From contig NZ_JAIVFR010000515.1 of the NCBI RefSeq assembly GCF_020829685.1, forward strand, positions 1-5,338: a stretch of DNA of 5,338 nucleotides, given 5' to 3'. The notes below the pieces were generated by a model. That model searched no databases and was not told where the DNA came from. It worked only from the letters and a program-made list of their open reading frames with translations. The stretch is from Nostoc sp. CHAB 5715 (GTDB lineage: Bacteria > Cyanobacteriota > Cyanobacteriia > Cyanobacteriales > Nostocaceae). A program made the position numbers and the translations under genes. This document shows, one piece after another, positions 1 to 3,979 of the stretch. Positions within the stretch are counted from its first letter, which is position 1. Every line of letters starts with the position of its first letter.

Positions 1-109
1 AATTCTTCTAGTCTGAAACGTTTCATATTTGCAGGTGAAAGTAGGTGGTTACTCCGGCGTTTTTGCTGACAGTGGTCTGTATTCAATCAGACACCCTGTT
101 TTTTCTTAT

Positions 110-204
110 TTAGGACTTACGCAAAAATCGCCCAAAAGCTTAATTTATCGAACCGCCAAGACGCCAAGAACGCCAAGAATTCGTAGAGCGTGCGTAAGTC
201 CTAA
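110..204. mobile_element. MITE-like element with perfect 14-bp terminal inverted repeats
   Basis: The ends TTAGGACTTACGCA (110-123) and TGCGTAAGTCCTAA (191-204) are exact reverse complements. If the TA at 111-112 and at 202-203 is the duplicated target, the element proper is GGACTTACGCA...TGCGTAAGTCC flanked by TA, the pattern left by IS630/Tc1-mariner-type transposition. The interior holds three short direct repeats of CGCCAAG (154-160, 162-168, 171-177). It is far too short to encode a transposase, so it would be non-autonomous. An open frame runs through the element but is not a credible gene. The repeat is seen directly; the transposase family is an inference from the TA flanks. Confidence 0.7.
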
Positions 205-220
205 TTATCTAGAAGTCTGA

Positions 221-719
221 TTAAATAAGGGGAACCCTAAAAATCAACTTTTTAAGGCGAGCCACTGCGCCTAAGTCCTATTAGAAATAAGCAGCTAATC
301 ACAATTGCTAAAAGCATTAATGTGATGGGCTGTTTATTATTTCCAAGTGGAATTACACAAACAACGAGTGAAATGTATTTAGTGATCAAATAATACCAGT
401 TAAATCCGCTTGTTACCAACTTTTTTGGTTAAGAAATGCTGACACAAAGCTAGAGCAAGTACATTTAAATTTTCTAAAAACCCTATTTTGCTTACTCAGC
501 AAAGATTTTACTATAATATTGCCAGATAACTTCTAAATATCTAAAACTTTGCTTATACCAACAAAGTACTTTTTGAGTATCAATTTAACTAATTTTATTG
601 GTATTGCGAGTGCTGCACTAATAATCTTGGATGCGATCGCTTCTACCGTTGGATAGAAAAAGCAGCAATGCTTGCGGCGGTAAACTACGCATCCAGGAGT
701 GTGCATAACTGATCCGCTA
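221..719. other. AT-rich intergenic stretch, no supported gene
   Basis: No frame here gives a recognisable protein. The longest minus-strand frame (533-763) has an unremarkable translation, no convincing ribosome-binding site, and runs into the repeat boxes upstream of the FAS1 gene. There is one HIP1 octamer (633-640), the degenerate MITE end described separately, and a small hairpin, ACCAA/TTGGT (415-429). Nothing else stands out. Confidence 0.6.
266..280. repeat. Degenerate second end of the same MITE-like repeat
   Basis: TGCGCCTAAGTCCTA resembles the right terminal repeat at 191-203 with two extra bases (TGCG + CC + TAAGTCCTA). It lies 62 bp beyond that repeat, next to the 11-mer GAGCCACTGCG (259-269). 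The same 11-mer recurs inside the repeat element near 3680-3690, so this spot may be a small pile-up of repeat fragments. Confidence 0.4.
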
Positions 720-764
720 AGACAATGTACATATAATTGTCTACTTGTATAAAATATAGACAAT
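720..764. promoter_or_regulatory. Three alternating AGACAAT boxes upstream of the FAS1 promoter
   Basis: AGACAAT occurs at 720-726 (+), as its reverse complement ATTGTCT at 736-742, and again at 758-764 (+). The second and third form an 8-bp inverted repeat, ATTGTCTA/TAGACAAT (736-743, 757-764). The cluster ends 28 bp before the TTGACA at 793, a suitable place for an activator or repressor. The binding protein is unknown. Confidence 0.4.
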
Positions 765-792
765 CATTTATGATATCAATCAAAAAAATTAT

Positions 793-820
793 TTGACATA
801 CGTCTAACGATAGATAGATT
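793..820 (+). promoter_or_regulatory. Sigma70-type promoter for the FAS1 gene
   Basis: A perfect -35 hexamer, TTGACA (793-798), is followed after 16 bp by TAGATT (815-820), which matches TATAAT at four of six positions. This predicts a start near 827 and a leader of about 50 nt before the ATG at 876. It is the best promoter-like string in the spacer; the weak -10 leaves some doubt. Confidence 0.5.
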
Positions 821-843
821 TTATTAAGTTAATAGTTTAGATT

Positions 844-867
844 TGTAACAAGTTACACAGAAATAGG
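844..867 (+). promoter_or_regulatory. Leader palindrome and ribosome-binding site of the FAS1 gene
   Basis: TGTAAC-AA-GTTACA (844-857) is a perfect 6-bp inverted repeat with a 2-bp centre, lying between the predicted transcription start and the ATG. It contains GTA-N6-TAC, so the spacing is wrong for an NtcA site, which needs N8. An AGG at 865-867 lies 8 nt before the ATG and is the likely Shine-Dalgarno. Confidence 0.4.
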
Positions 868-875
868 TAAAACAC

Positions 876-1277
876 ATGGCCAATATAGTTGACACCGCCG
901 CTAATAATGGTTCTTTCACAACATTAGTTGCAGCAATCCAAGCAGCTGGTCTAGTAGATACACTGAAAGGCCCTGGGCCATTTACCGTCTTCGCACCTAC
1001 TGATGAAGCGTTTAATAAGCTTCCAGCAGGTACAGTAGACTCATTACTTCAAGATATTCCAAAGCTCAAGAAAATCTTGACCTATCATGTAGTCTCAGGA
1101 AAAGTACTAGCTGCTGATGTAGTTAAGCTAAAGACAGCTACAACAGTTGAGGGTTCAGATGTAAAAATTGACGCTTCTAATGGCGTTAAAATCAATGATG
1201 CAACTGTTGCAACAGCAGATGTTGCTGCTGATAACGGTGTCATCCATGTGATTGACACAGTTTTGATTCCTGCATAA
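876..1277 (+). CDS. FAS1 (fasciclin / beta-Ig-H3) single-domain protein
   Basis: This 133-aa protein is essentially one FAS1 domain. The H1 motif [11 protein letters not shown] is at residues 36-46, the YH dipeptide typical of the fold at 70-71 (YHVVSG), and the H2 motif [13 protein letters not shown] at 120-132. FAS1 domains generally mediate adhesion or protein-protein contacts, and bacterial single-domain versions are often secreted or surface-associated. This one has no visible signal peptide or membrane segment: it begins [14 protein letters not shown] and goes straight into the first helix. As translated it would be cytoplasmic unless exported in another way. The ATG has an AGG 8 nt upstream, and the promoter, boxes and leader palindrome precede it. 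It has its own promoter and is followed by hairpins, so it is probably monocistronic. Family identity is firm; the specific role in this organism is not known. Confidence 0.93.
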   Translation: MANIVDTAANNGSFTTLVAAIQAAGLVDTLKGPGPFTVFAPTDEAFNKLPAGTVDSLLQDIPKLKKILTYHVVSGKVLAADVVKLKTATTVEGSDVKIDASNGVKINDATVATADVAADNGVIHVIDTVLIPA

Positions 1278-1288
1278 GCAAACGTCAG

Positions 1289-1331
1289 AATAGCGAATGC
1301 TATTTGTGGCGCGGCGACTACCTATAGTAGT
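1289..1331 (+). other. Two small hairpins just after the FAS1 stop codon
   Basis: AATAGC-GAAT-GCTATT (1289-1304) and ACTAC-CTATA-GTAGT (1317-1331) can each form a short stem-loop in the 3' untranslated region. The second is followed by TTTCTCC. They could stabilise the message end or help termination; both are weak on their own. Confidence 0.3.
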
Positions 1332-1382
1332 TTCTCCATTACAGTCTGGTTGAATGTTTTTTAGTAAACACCAACTACCAAT

Positions 1383-1413
1383 AAATCCATCTAGATAGTA
1401 TCTAGATGGATTT
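1383..1413 (+). terminator. Long perfect hairpin, probable FAS1 terminator
   Basis: Arms 1383-1397 and 1399-1413 are perfectly complementary over 15 bp. A sterically realistic form has 13 pairs and a 5-nt loop. The + side continues with GTTGTTT, only a loose T-run, so termination may be imperfect. Because it lies between convergent genes it may also block readthrough from sfsA. The structure is seen directly; its function is inferred. Confidence 0.55.
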
Positions 1414-1433
1414 GTTGTTTCGTGCGTTTATAA

Positions 1434-1450
1434 ACGTTGCAATGCAACGT
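1434..1450 (-). terminator. Hairpin downstream of sfsA
   Basis: ACGTTGC-AAT-GCAACGT is a 7-bp stem with a 3-nt loop, 24 bp past the sfsA stop codon. Read on the minus strand it is followed by TTTATAAAC, a weak T-run. Palindromes of this type are also scattered in Nostocales genomes, so it may be a repeat co-opted as a terminator. Confidence 0.35.
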
Positions 1451-1473
1451 CTTTAGTATTTGATTAGGTATAA

Positions 1474-2208
1474 TTAAATTTTTAGTTTTGCCAAACCTAA
1501 ATAACGGATACCTTCGGGGGAAATATCAAAACGGCAAGGTAAGACTTCTAAACCGAGAGCGATCGCATCCCGTAATAATTTACCATATATAGGATCTGTG
1601 CGATCGCCAGGGCAGAACTCAGTACAATCACCGCGATTGATAAAGTAAAGCATCACCGCACGATTTAGAGGTAGCAGTGCCATTAGTTCTCGCAAATGCT
1701 TTTGTCCTCTTGTAGTCTCCGTGTCGGGAAATAAGGCTAGTCTCCCGTCAGACAAGGTTGTATTTTTCACTTCTAAATAAATCGGGCGTTCCTCGCCACT
1801 CCCGATTAAGAAAAAATCTACTCGACTTTTTTTATCTAGCCCATAAACCACCTCGCCCTTGATTTGGCTATAGTCGCCCAATTCTGGAAAAAGATGTTTC
1901 GCCAAAGCTAGCTTTACCACCCGATTGGGCAAAAAAGTATTTATGCCTACCCAAGTCGGCTCGTTGTCATATACCTGAATTAGTTCTAAAGTGTAAGCCA
2001 ATTTGCGGTTAAGATTATCACTTTTAGAAAGCTGTACAGCACTTTGGGGAGTTGATACTCCAGTCATTGGCCCTGTATTTGGACAATGTGCTGTCACTAT
2101 TTCGCCAGAAGTAAGTTGAACGTCAGCAAAAAACCGCTTGTAGCGTTTTAGCAGAATACCCGAATACAAAGGTGGGTAACTAAATATAGGCTCAATCAAT
2201 ACTTTCAA
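1474..2208 (-). CDS. sfsA: SfsA-family protein (sugar fermentation stimulation protein homologue)
   Basis: The 244-aa product matches the full length of the SfsA family. An N-terminal OB-fold-like part (RYKRFFADV at 22-30, TAHCPNTGPM at 39-48) precedes a PDDEXK-nuclease-like part with D131 (SRVDFFL), E146 and K148 (YLEVKN), then LFPDTETTRGQKH at 159-171. SfsA was named for effects on maltose gene expression in E. coli and has been described as DNA-binding; its biochemical role in cyanobacteria is unsettled. No ATG is available for the start: TAA lies just upstream in frame and the first internal Met is M48, after conserved sequence. The outermost start is TTG at 2206-2208, but the AAAGG at 2209-2213 abuts it. 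TTG at codon 4 (2197-2199) sits 9 nt from that Shine-Dalgarno and is the better initiation site, giving 241 aa. The gene stands alone and carries two HIP1 sites. Confidence 0.92.
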   Translation of the reverse strand: MKVLIEPIFSYPPLYSGILLKRYKRFFADVQLTSGEIVTAHCPNTGPMTGVSTPQSAVQLSKSDNLNRKLAYTLELIQVYDNEPTWVGINTFLPNRVVKLALAKHLFPELGDYSQIKGEVVYGLDKKSRVDFFLIGSGEERPIYLEVKNTTLSDGRLALFPDTETTRGQKHLRELMALLPLNRAVMLYFINRGDCTEFCPGDRTDPIYGKLLRDAIALGLEVLPCRFDISPEGIRYLGLAKLKI

Positions 2209-2213
2209 CCTTT
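2209..2213 (-). promoter_or_regulatory. Shine-Dalgarno deciding the sfsA TTG start
   Basis: AAAGG on the minus strand directly touches the first TTG (2206-2208) but lies 9 nt from the second in-frame TTG (2197-2199). Normal spacing favours the second start. Confidence 0.45.
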
Positions 2214-2225
2214 ACGCTTTCTAAA

Positions 2226-2243
2226 ATGCTCATTTAATGCTCA
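2226..2243 (-). promoter_or_regulatory. Proximal pair of TGAGCAT direct repeats
   Basis: On the minus strand TGAGCATT occurs twice with 3 bp between copies (ATGCTCA on the plus strand at 2226-2232 and 2237-2243), an 11-bp period. It begins 17 bp upstream of the first TTG and would lie in the sfsA leader if the promoter at 2285-2292 is used. Confidence 0.4.
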
Positions 2244-2284
2244 AACAAACTGTTTTCAGTGAATTATCAACTTTTTTGAGAATT

Positions 2285-2320
2285 ATTTTATACTCAGCAT
2301 CCATGCTCAATAGATGCTCA
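2285..2320 (-). promoter_or_regulatory. Candidate sfsA promoter: TGAGCAT direct repeats plus TATAAAAT
   Basis: A second TGAGCAT pair (plus-strand ATGCTCA at 2303-2309 and 2314-2320) again has an 11-bp period. It is followed on the minus strand, after 10 bp, by TATAAAAT (2292-2285). No good -35 hexamer is present; the repeat pair occupies the -35 region instead. This is the arrangement seen at promoters activated by OmpR/PhoB-type response regulators, which bind tandem sites with an 11-bp period. The motif does not match the Pho box or HLR1 consensus, so the regulator is unknown. Confidence 0.4.
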
Positions 2321-2360
2321 AAGTTTATTACCTCTGTCACCCTAAGTCTAGTATCTCAAG

Positions 2361-2396
2361 TTATTAAATAAGTTATTAAACAACTAGGAATTATAG
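2361..2396 (-). repeat. 36-bp AT-rich repeat, copy 1 (inverted)
   Basis: This is the reverse complement of the element at 3472-3507, matching 31 of 36 positions, including a 17-bp exact block TTATTAAATAAGTTATT and a conserved end AATTATAG. It lies between the sfsA promoter and the terminator of the SAP-like gene. Confidence 0.6.
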
Positions 2397-2410
2397 CTAG
2401 GGATGGACAT

Positions 2411-2442
2411 AAAAAAGCTCACAAGCAAGTGATGCCGTGAGC
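2411..2442 (-). terminator. Rho-independent terminator of the SAP-like gene
   Basis: On the minus strand GCTCAC (2442-2437) and GTGAGC (2422-2417) form a 6-bp GC-rich stem, with a possible short inner stem, immediately followed by six T residues (2416-2411). It begins 22 bp past the stop codon at 2465. Confidence 0.8.
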
Positions 2443-2464
2443 CAAGATATCTAATCTCTGATGT

Positions 2465-2842
2465 CTATTCCCCTAGCAGTTCTATTACCTCCTCAAGTTT
2501 GAGCTTTGCCTTGTATAGGTTGAGTAATTTCTCCTGCTCCCAACGTTGAGGAGCTTGATAGCGCTTGCCCTCCATCGTCAGCTTGATCAGCGCCGCTTGC
2601 TCATCGGTAGGTGAATTCATTTGATCAAGCGCGATCGCTATATCCTGGTAAGCTTCAAAGGATAATCGTCTCAGTCCCTTTCCCTCTTCCATCTGAGTAA
2701 GTGCGATCGCAGGGAATGCCATTAAAGAGGTAATCCACGAAGTCTTGTAACCAGCGTTGCCAGTTGGCTTGATGCCGTAACGCCTACACAAGTCTCTCAA
2801 CTCGGCAATGGTTTTGATTTCAAGTTCTGACCGTGTGAACAT
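2465..2842 (-). CDS. SAP-like domain protein, function unknown
   Basis: The product is 125 aa. Residues about 8-42 (EIKTIAELRDLCRRYGIKP followed by a Gly/Lys-rich turn and WITSLM) have the helix-turn-helix layout of a SAP motif, a small DNA- or RNA-binding fold. The middle is mixed and the C-terminal third (98-123), rich in Lys, Glu and Leu, should form a long amphipathic helix or short coiled coil. No signal peptide, membrane segment or catalytic motif is visible. The ATG at 2840-2842 is the only sensible start, although no Shine-Dalgarno is seen. Two HIP1 sites in the coding region suggest long residence in the genome. It is transcribed divergently from the 62-aa gene at 2970 across a spacer with nested inverted repeats, and it ends in a good terminator. 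Nucleic-acid binding is inferred from the domain; the biological role is not known. Confidence 0.8.
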   Translation of the reverse strand: MFTRSELEIKTIAELRDLCRRYGIKPTGNAGYKTSWITSLMAFPAIALTQMEEGKGLRRLSFEAYQDIAIALDQMNSPTDEQAALIKLTMEGKRYQAPQRWEQEKLLNLYKAKLKLEEVIELLGE

Positions 2843-2844
2843 AA

Positions 2845-2924
2845 AATAGAGTTACCCATTTGTAAAAGTGGTATCGGTGGTGAACCATTTCCACGTGAGA
2901 ACACCACCGATTTAAAACTCTATT
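2845..2924. promoter_or_regulatory. Nested inverted repeats in the divergent SAP/RHH promoter region
   Basis: An inner 10-bp perfect inverted repeat, ATCGGTGGTG (2873-2882) with CACCACCGAT (2902-2911), encloses a CACGTG palindrome (2892-2897). An outer 9-bp pair, AATAGAGTT (2845-2853) with AACTCTATT (2916-2924), surrounds it. Neither arm is followed by a T-run, so this is not a terminator. It could be a shared operator for both genes, or a structured leader of the SAP-like mRNA. The repeats are seen directly; the role is inferred. Confidence 0.5.
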
Positions 2925-2927
2925 CGA

Positions 2928-2954
2928 TTGGAAGCTATCGATTCAATCTATATT
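2928..2954 (+). promoter_or_regulatory. Weak candidate promoter of the 62-aa gene
   Basis: TTGGAA (2928-2933) and TATATT (2949-2954) are separated by 15 bp and end 15 bp before the ATG at 2970. Spacing is short and the leader would be very short, in keeping with the absence of a Shine-Dalgarno. Confidence 0.25.
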
Positions 2955-2969
2955 TACGTTTCTACATAA

Positions 2970-3158
2970 ATGCCTAATCCAAAGGGAACACCTGAAAATT
3001 TACAACCAGGAAAGAGAAAAGGTGAGGAACCATTAACAGAGAAGATGAATATACGCATGACAAAATCTATGAAAGAGGAGGTACAACAACAGGACGATCC
3101 ACCACAATTTTGCAGGGATGCCATTCAAGAGGCACTAGACAAAAAAAAGAGAGAGTGA
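2970..3158 (+). CDS. Small ribbon-helix-helix-like protein, probable DNA binder
   Basis: The product is 62 aa and strongly charged. A flexible basic N-terminus (MPNPKGTPENLQPGKRKG) leads to a likely beta strand at about 24-30 (EKMNIRM), a helix at 31-41 (TKSMKEEVQQQ) and a second helix at 45-58 (PQFCRDAIQEALDK). This strand-helix-helix order with alternating polar residues in the strand is that of CopG/Arc-type RHH proteins, which dimerise and bind short palindromes. Small cyanobacterial proteins beginning MPNPKG are familiar to me, but I cannot name this one. No Shine-Dalgarno precedes the ATG. It faces the SAP-like gene across the nested inverted repeats, so autoregulation or joint regulation through that site is plausible. 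A 36-bp repeat begins 12 bp after its stop codon. No toxin gene follows it, so an antitoxin role is not supported. Confidence 0.65.
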   Translation: MPNPKGTPENLQPGKRKGEEPLTEKMNIRMTKSMKEEVQQQDDPPQFCRDAIQEALDKKKRE

Positions 3159-3169
3159 CTTATCTCCCT

Positions 3170-3205
3170 CTATGATCCTGAAATGTTAAACAACTTATTA
3201 AGTAA
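3170..3205 (+). repeat. 36-bp AT-rich repeat, copy 2
   Basis: It aligns without gaps to the copy at 3472-3507 with 29 of 36 matches, sharing CTAT, ATGTTAAA, AACTTATT and the final TAA. It starts 12 bp past the stop of the 62-aa gene and overlaps the end of the decayed minus-strand reading frame. Confidence 0.55.
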
Positions 3206-3372
3206 CTTTTTTAAAAACTGGATATTCTAGTTCTTGCATAGCCCTATTGACTCTCTCCTTTGCAGTGCCGGAACGATAGCGGGCATTCAACCGCTCTCGC
3301 CACTTGTGATTGACTCATTACAAACTCACCATCTGGTAACTGAAAAACTTTTAACCAAATAATTTGATATCC
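3198..3372 (-). pseudogene. Decayed gene fragment with a frameshift
   Basis: On the minus strand a frame without an in-frame N-terminal ATG (opening just after a TAG at 3373-3375) reads LKVFQLPDGEFVMSQSQVA and stops at TAG 3244-3246. A second frame, offset by one base, reads RERLNARYRSGTAKERVNRA and continues to a TAA at 3198-3200. Together they look like two pieces of a once continuous protein broken by a frameshift. The first piece resembles, from memory, the N-terminus of cyanobacterial hypothetical or antirepressor-like proteins that begin with a VFQLPDG...MSQ segment. No intact start or full domain remains. Assignment to a family is tentative. Confidence 0.4.
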
Positions 3373-3471
3373 CTACACGATAAGTAGTTGTAAACAAGTC
3401 TAGAAGCTTTATGCAGAAAGAAAGTAGGGTGAAAGACAATATTGGTTTCTGTTGTCTGTGCCTTGTCTCTT

Positions 3472-3507
3472 CTATAATTTTGAGATGTTAAATAACTTAT
3501 TTAATAA
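3472..3507 (+). repeat. 36-bp AT-rich repeat, copy 3
   Basis: This is the reference copy. It contains TTAAATAACTTATTTAATAA (3488-3507) preceded by CTATAATTTTGAGATG. It is inverted relative to copy 1 (2361-2396) and parallel to copy 2 (3170-3205). Confidence 0.6.
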
Positions 3508-3564
3508 TTTATTGAACAACTTTAAAACTCCGCCTTGTGACAGAAACTGAATGAGAAGGAGTCA

Positions 3565-3839
3565 GAAGACAGAATTCAGAATTCAGAATACCCCAGCAGT
3601 CAAGTCAGGGGTAACAGTCACGGAAAGAATTTTTTCTTCTCCACGATAGCGACACGGAGAGCGAGTCTTCTCCCAAGGGGAGCCACTGCGGTCTTGGGGT
3701 AACGCCTAAGTGGAGCAAGTGGCGTGAGACGATGCCGCGCAACGAGCGTCTTAAAATCGCTTGCTCTAAACCTCCCTTGGACATCCAGGAGCTACAAATC
3801 CATGCTGGATTCTGGCTCCTGAATTCTGAATTCTTCTTC
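3565..3839. mobile_element. Non-coding repeat element with inverted GAATTC-containing ends
   Basis: The left end 3565-3586 and right end 3819-3839 are inverted copies differing only by one inserted C. The gap-free core is the 16-bp AGAATTCAGAATTCAG (3571-3586) against 3819-3834. The interior is richer in G+C than its surroundings and full of short palindromes: TACCCC/GGGGTA (3589-3613), TCTCC/GGAGA (3638-3660), CTCCC/GGGAG (3670-3682), CCCAAG/CTTGGG (3672-3698) and CGCC/GGCG (3703-3724). No frame gives a plausible protein. It resembles the interspersed MITE-like or palindromic repeats of Nostocales. It contains the 11-mer GAGCCACTGCG that is also at 259-269. No clear target duplication is visible. 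Confidence 0.55.
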
Positions 3840-3871
3840 GGTAACTTTATATATCATAGAATGTCAAATTT

Positions 3872-3914
3872 TGTAGTTATATTTACAACAAATTAATAAA
3901 AAGTAGCATATACT
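3872..3914 (+). promoter_or_regulatory. NtcA-activated promoter of the dioxygenase gene
   Basis: TGTA (3872-3875), N8, TACA (3884-3887) is a perfect palindromic NtcA box containing GTA-N8-TAC. From the end of GTA-N8-TAC (3886) there are exactly 22 bp to TATACT (3909-3914), which fits the -10 form TAN3T. This is the canonical arrangement of NtcA-activated cyanobacterial promoters (GTAN8TAC-N20-24-TAN3T), in which the NtcA site replaces the -35 element. The predicted transcription start is near 3920-3922, giving a leader of about 60 nt. Confidence 0.75.
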
Positions 3915-3927
3915 AGGTGTTATAAGC

Positions 3928-3972
3928 CTCCCATAAAGAAAAATCCGGGAGAATTCCAACATGCAAGGAGGT
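3928..3972 (+). promoter_or_regulatory. Leader hairpin and strong Shine-Dalgarno of the dioxygenase gene
   Basis: CTCCC (3928-3932) can pair with GGGAG (3947-3951) in the leader. AAGGAGGT (3965-3972), an extended match to the 16S rRNA anti-Shine-Dalgarno, ends 7 nt before the ATG at 3980 and fixes the start. Translation initiation should be strong. A weak AGGA/TCCT pairing (3966-3969, 3976-3979) overlaps the site. Confidence 0.6.
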
Positions 3973-3979
3973 AAATCCT

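Noticed and set aside
14..25. The 12-bp palindrome TGAAACGTTTCA
   Set aside because: It is perfect but isolated at the window edge, with no gene in view that it could regulate.
154..177. CRISPR-like short repeats (CGCCAAG three times)
   Set aside because: The units are only 7 bp with 1-2 bp between them, so they cannot be CRISPR repeats and spacers; they are an internal part of the MITE-like element.
29..220. A 63-codon open frame on the plus strand
   Set aside because: It runs through the MITE-like element, its translation resembles no protein, and it has no ribosome-binding site.
533..763. A 76-codon open frame on the minus strand
   Set aside because: No recognisable domain, no Shine-Dalgarno, and its start overlaps the AGACAAT boxes. 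Not excluded outright, but unsupported.
845..856. Possible NtcA site upstream of the FAS1 gene
   Set aside because: The spacing is GTA-N6-TAC; NtcA needs N8, and no -10 lies at the required distance.
2465..3158. Toxin-antitoxin module
   Set aside because: The two genes are divergent rather than co-transcribed, and the SAP-like protein has no toxin motif.
3640..3765. tRNA or other structured RNA gene in the GC-richer stretch
   Set aside because: The hairpins do not make a cloverleaf, no T-loop GTTC motif is placed correctly, and the region lies inside inverted-repeat ends typical of a mobile repeat.
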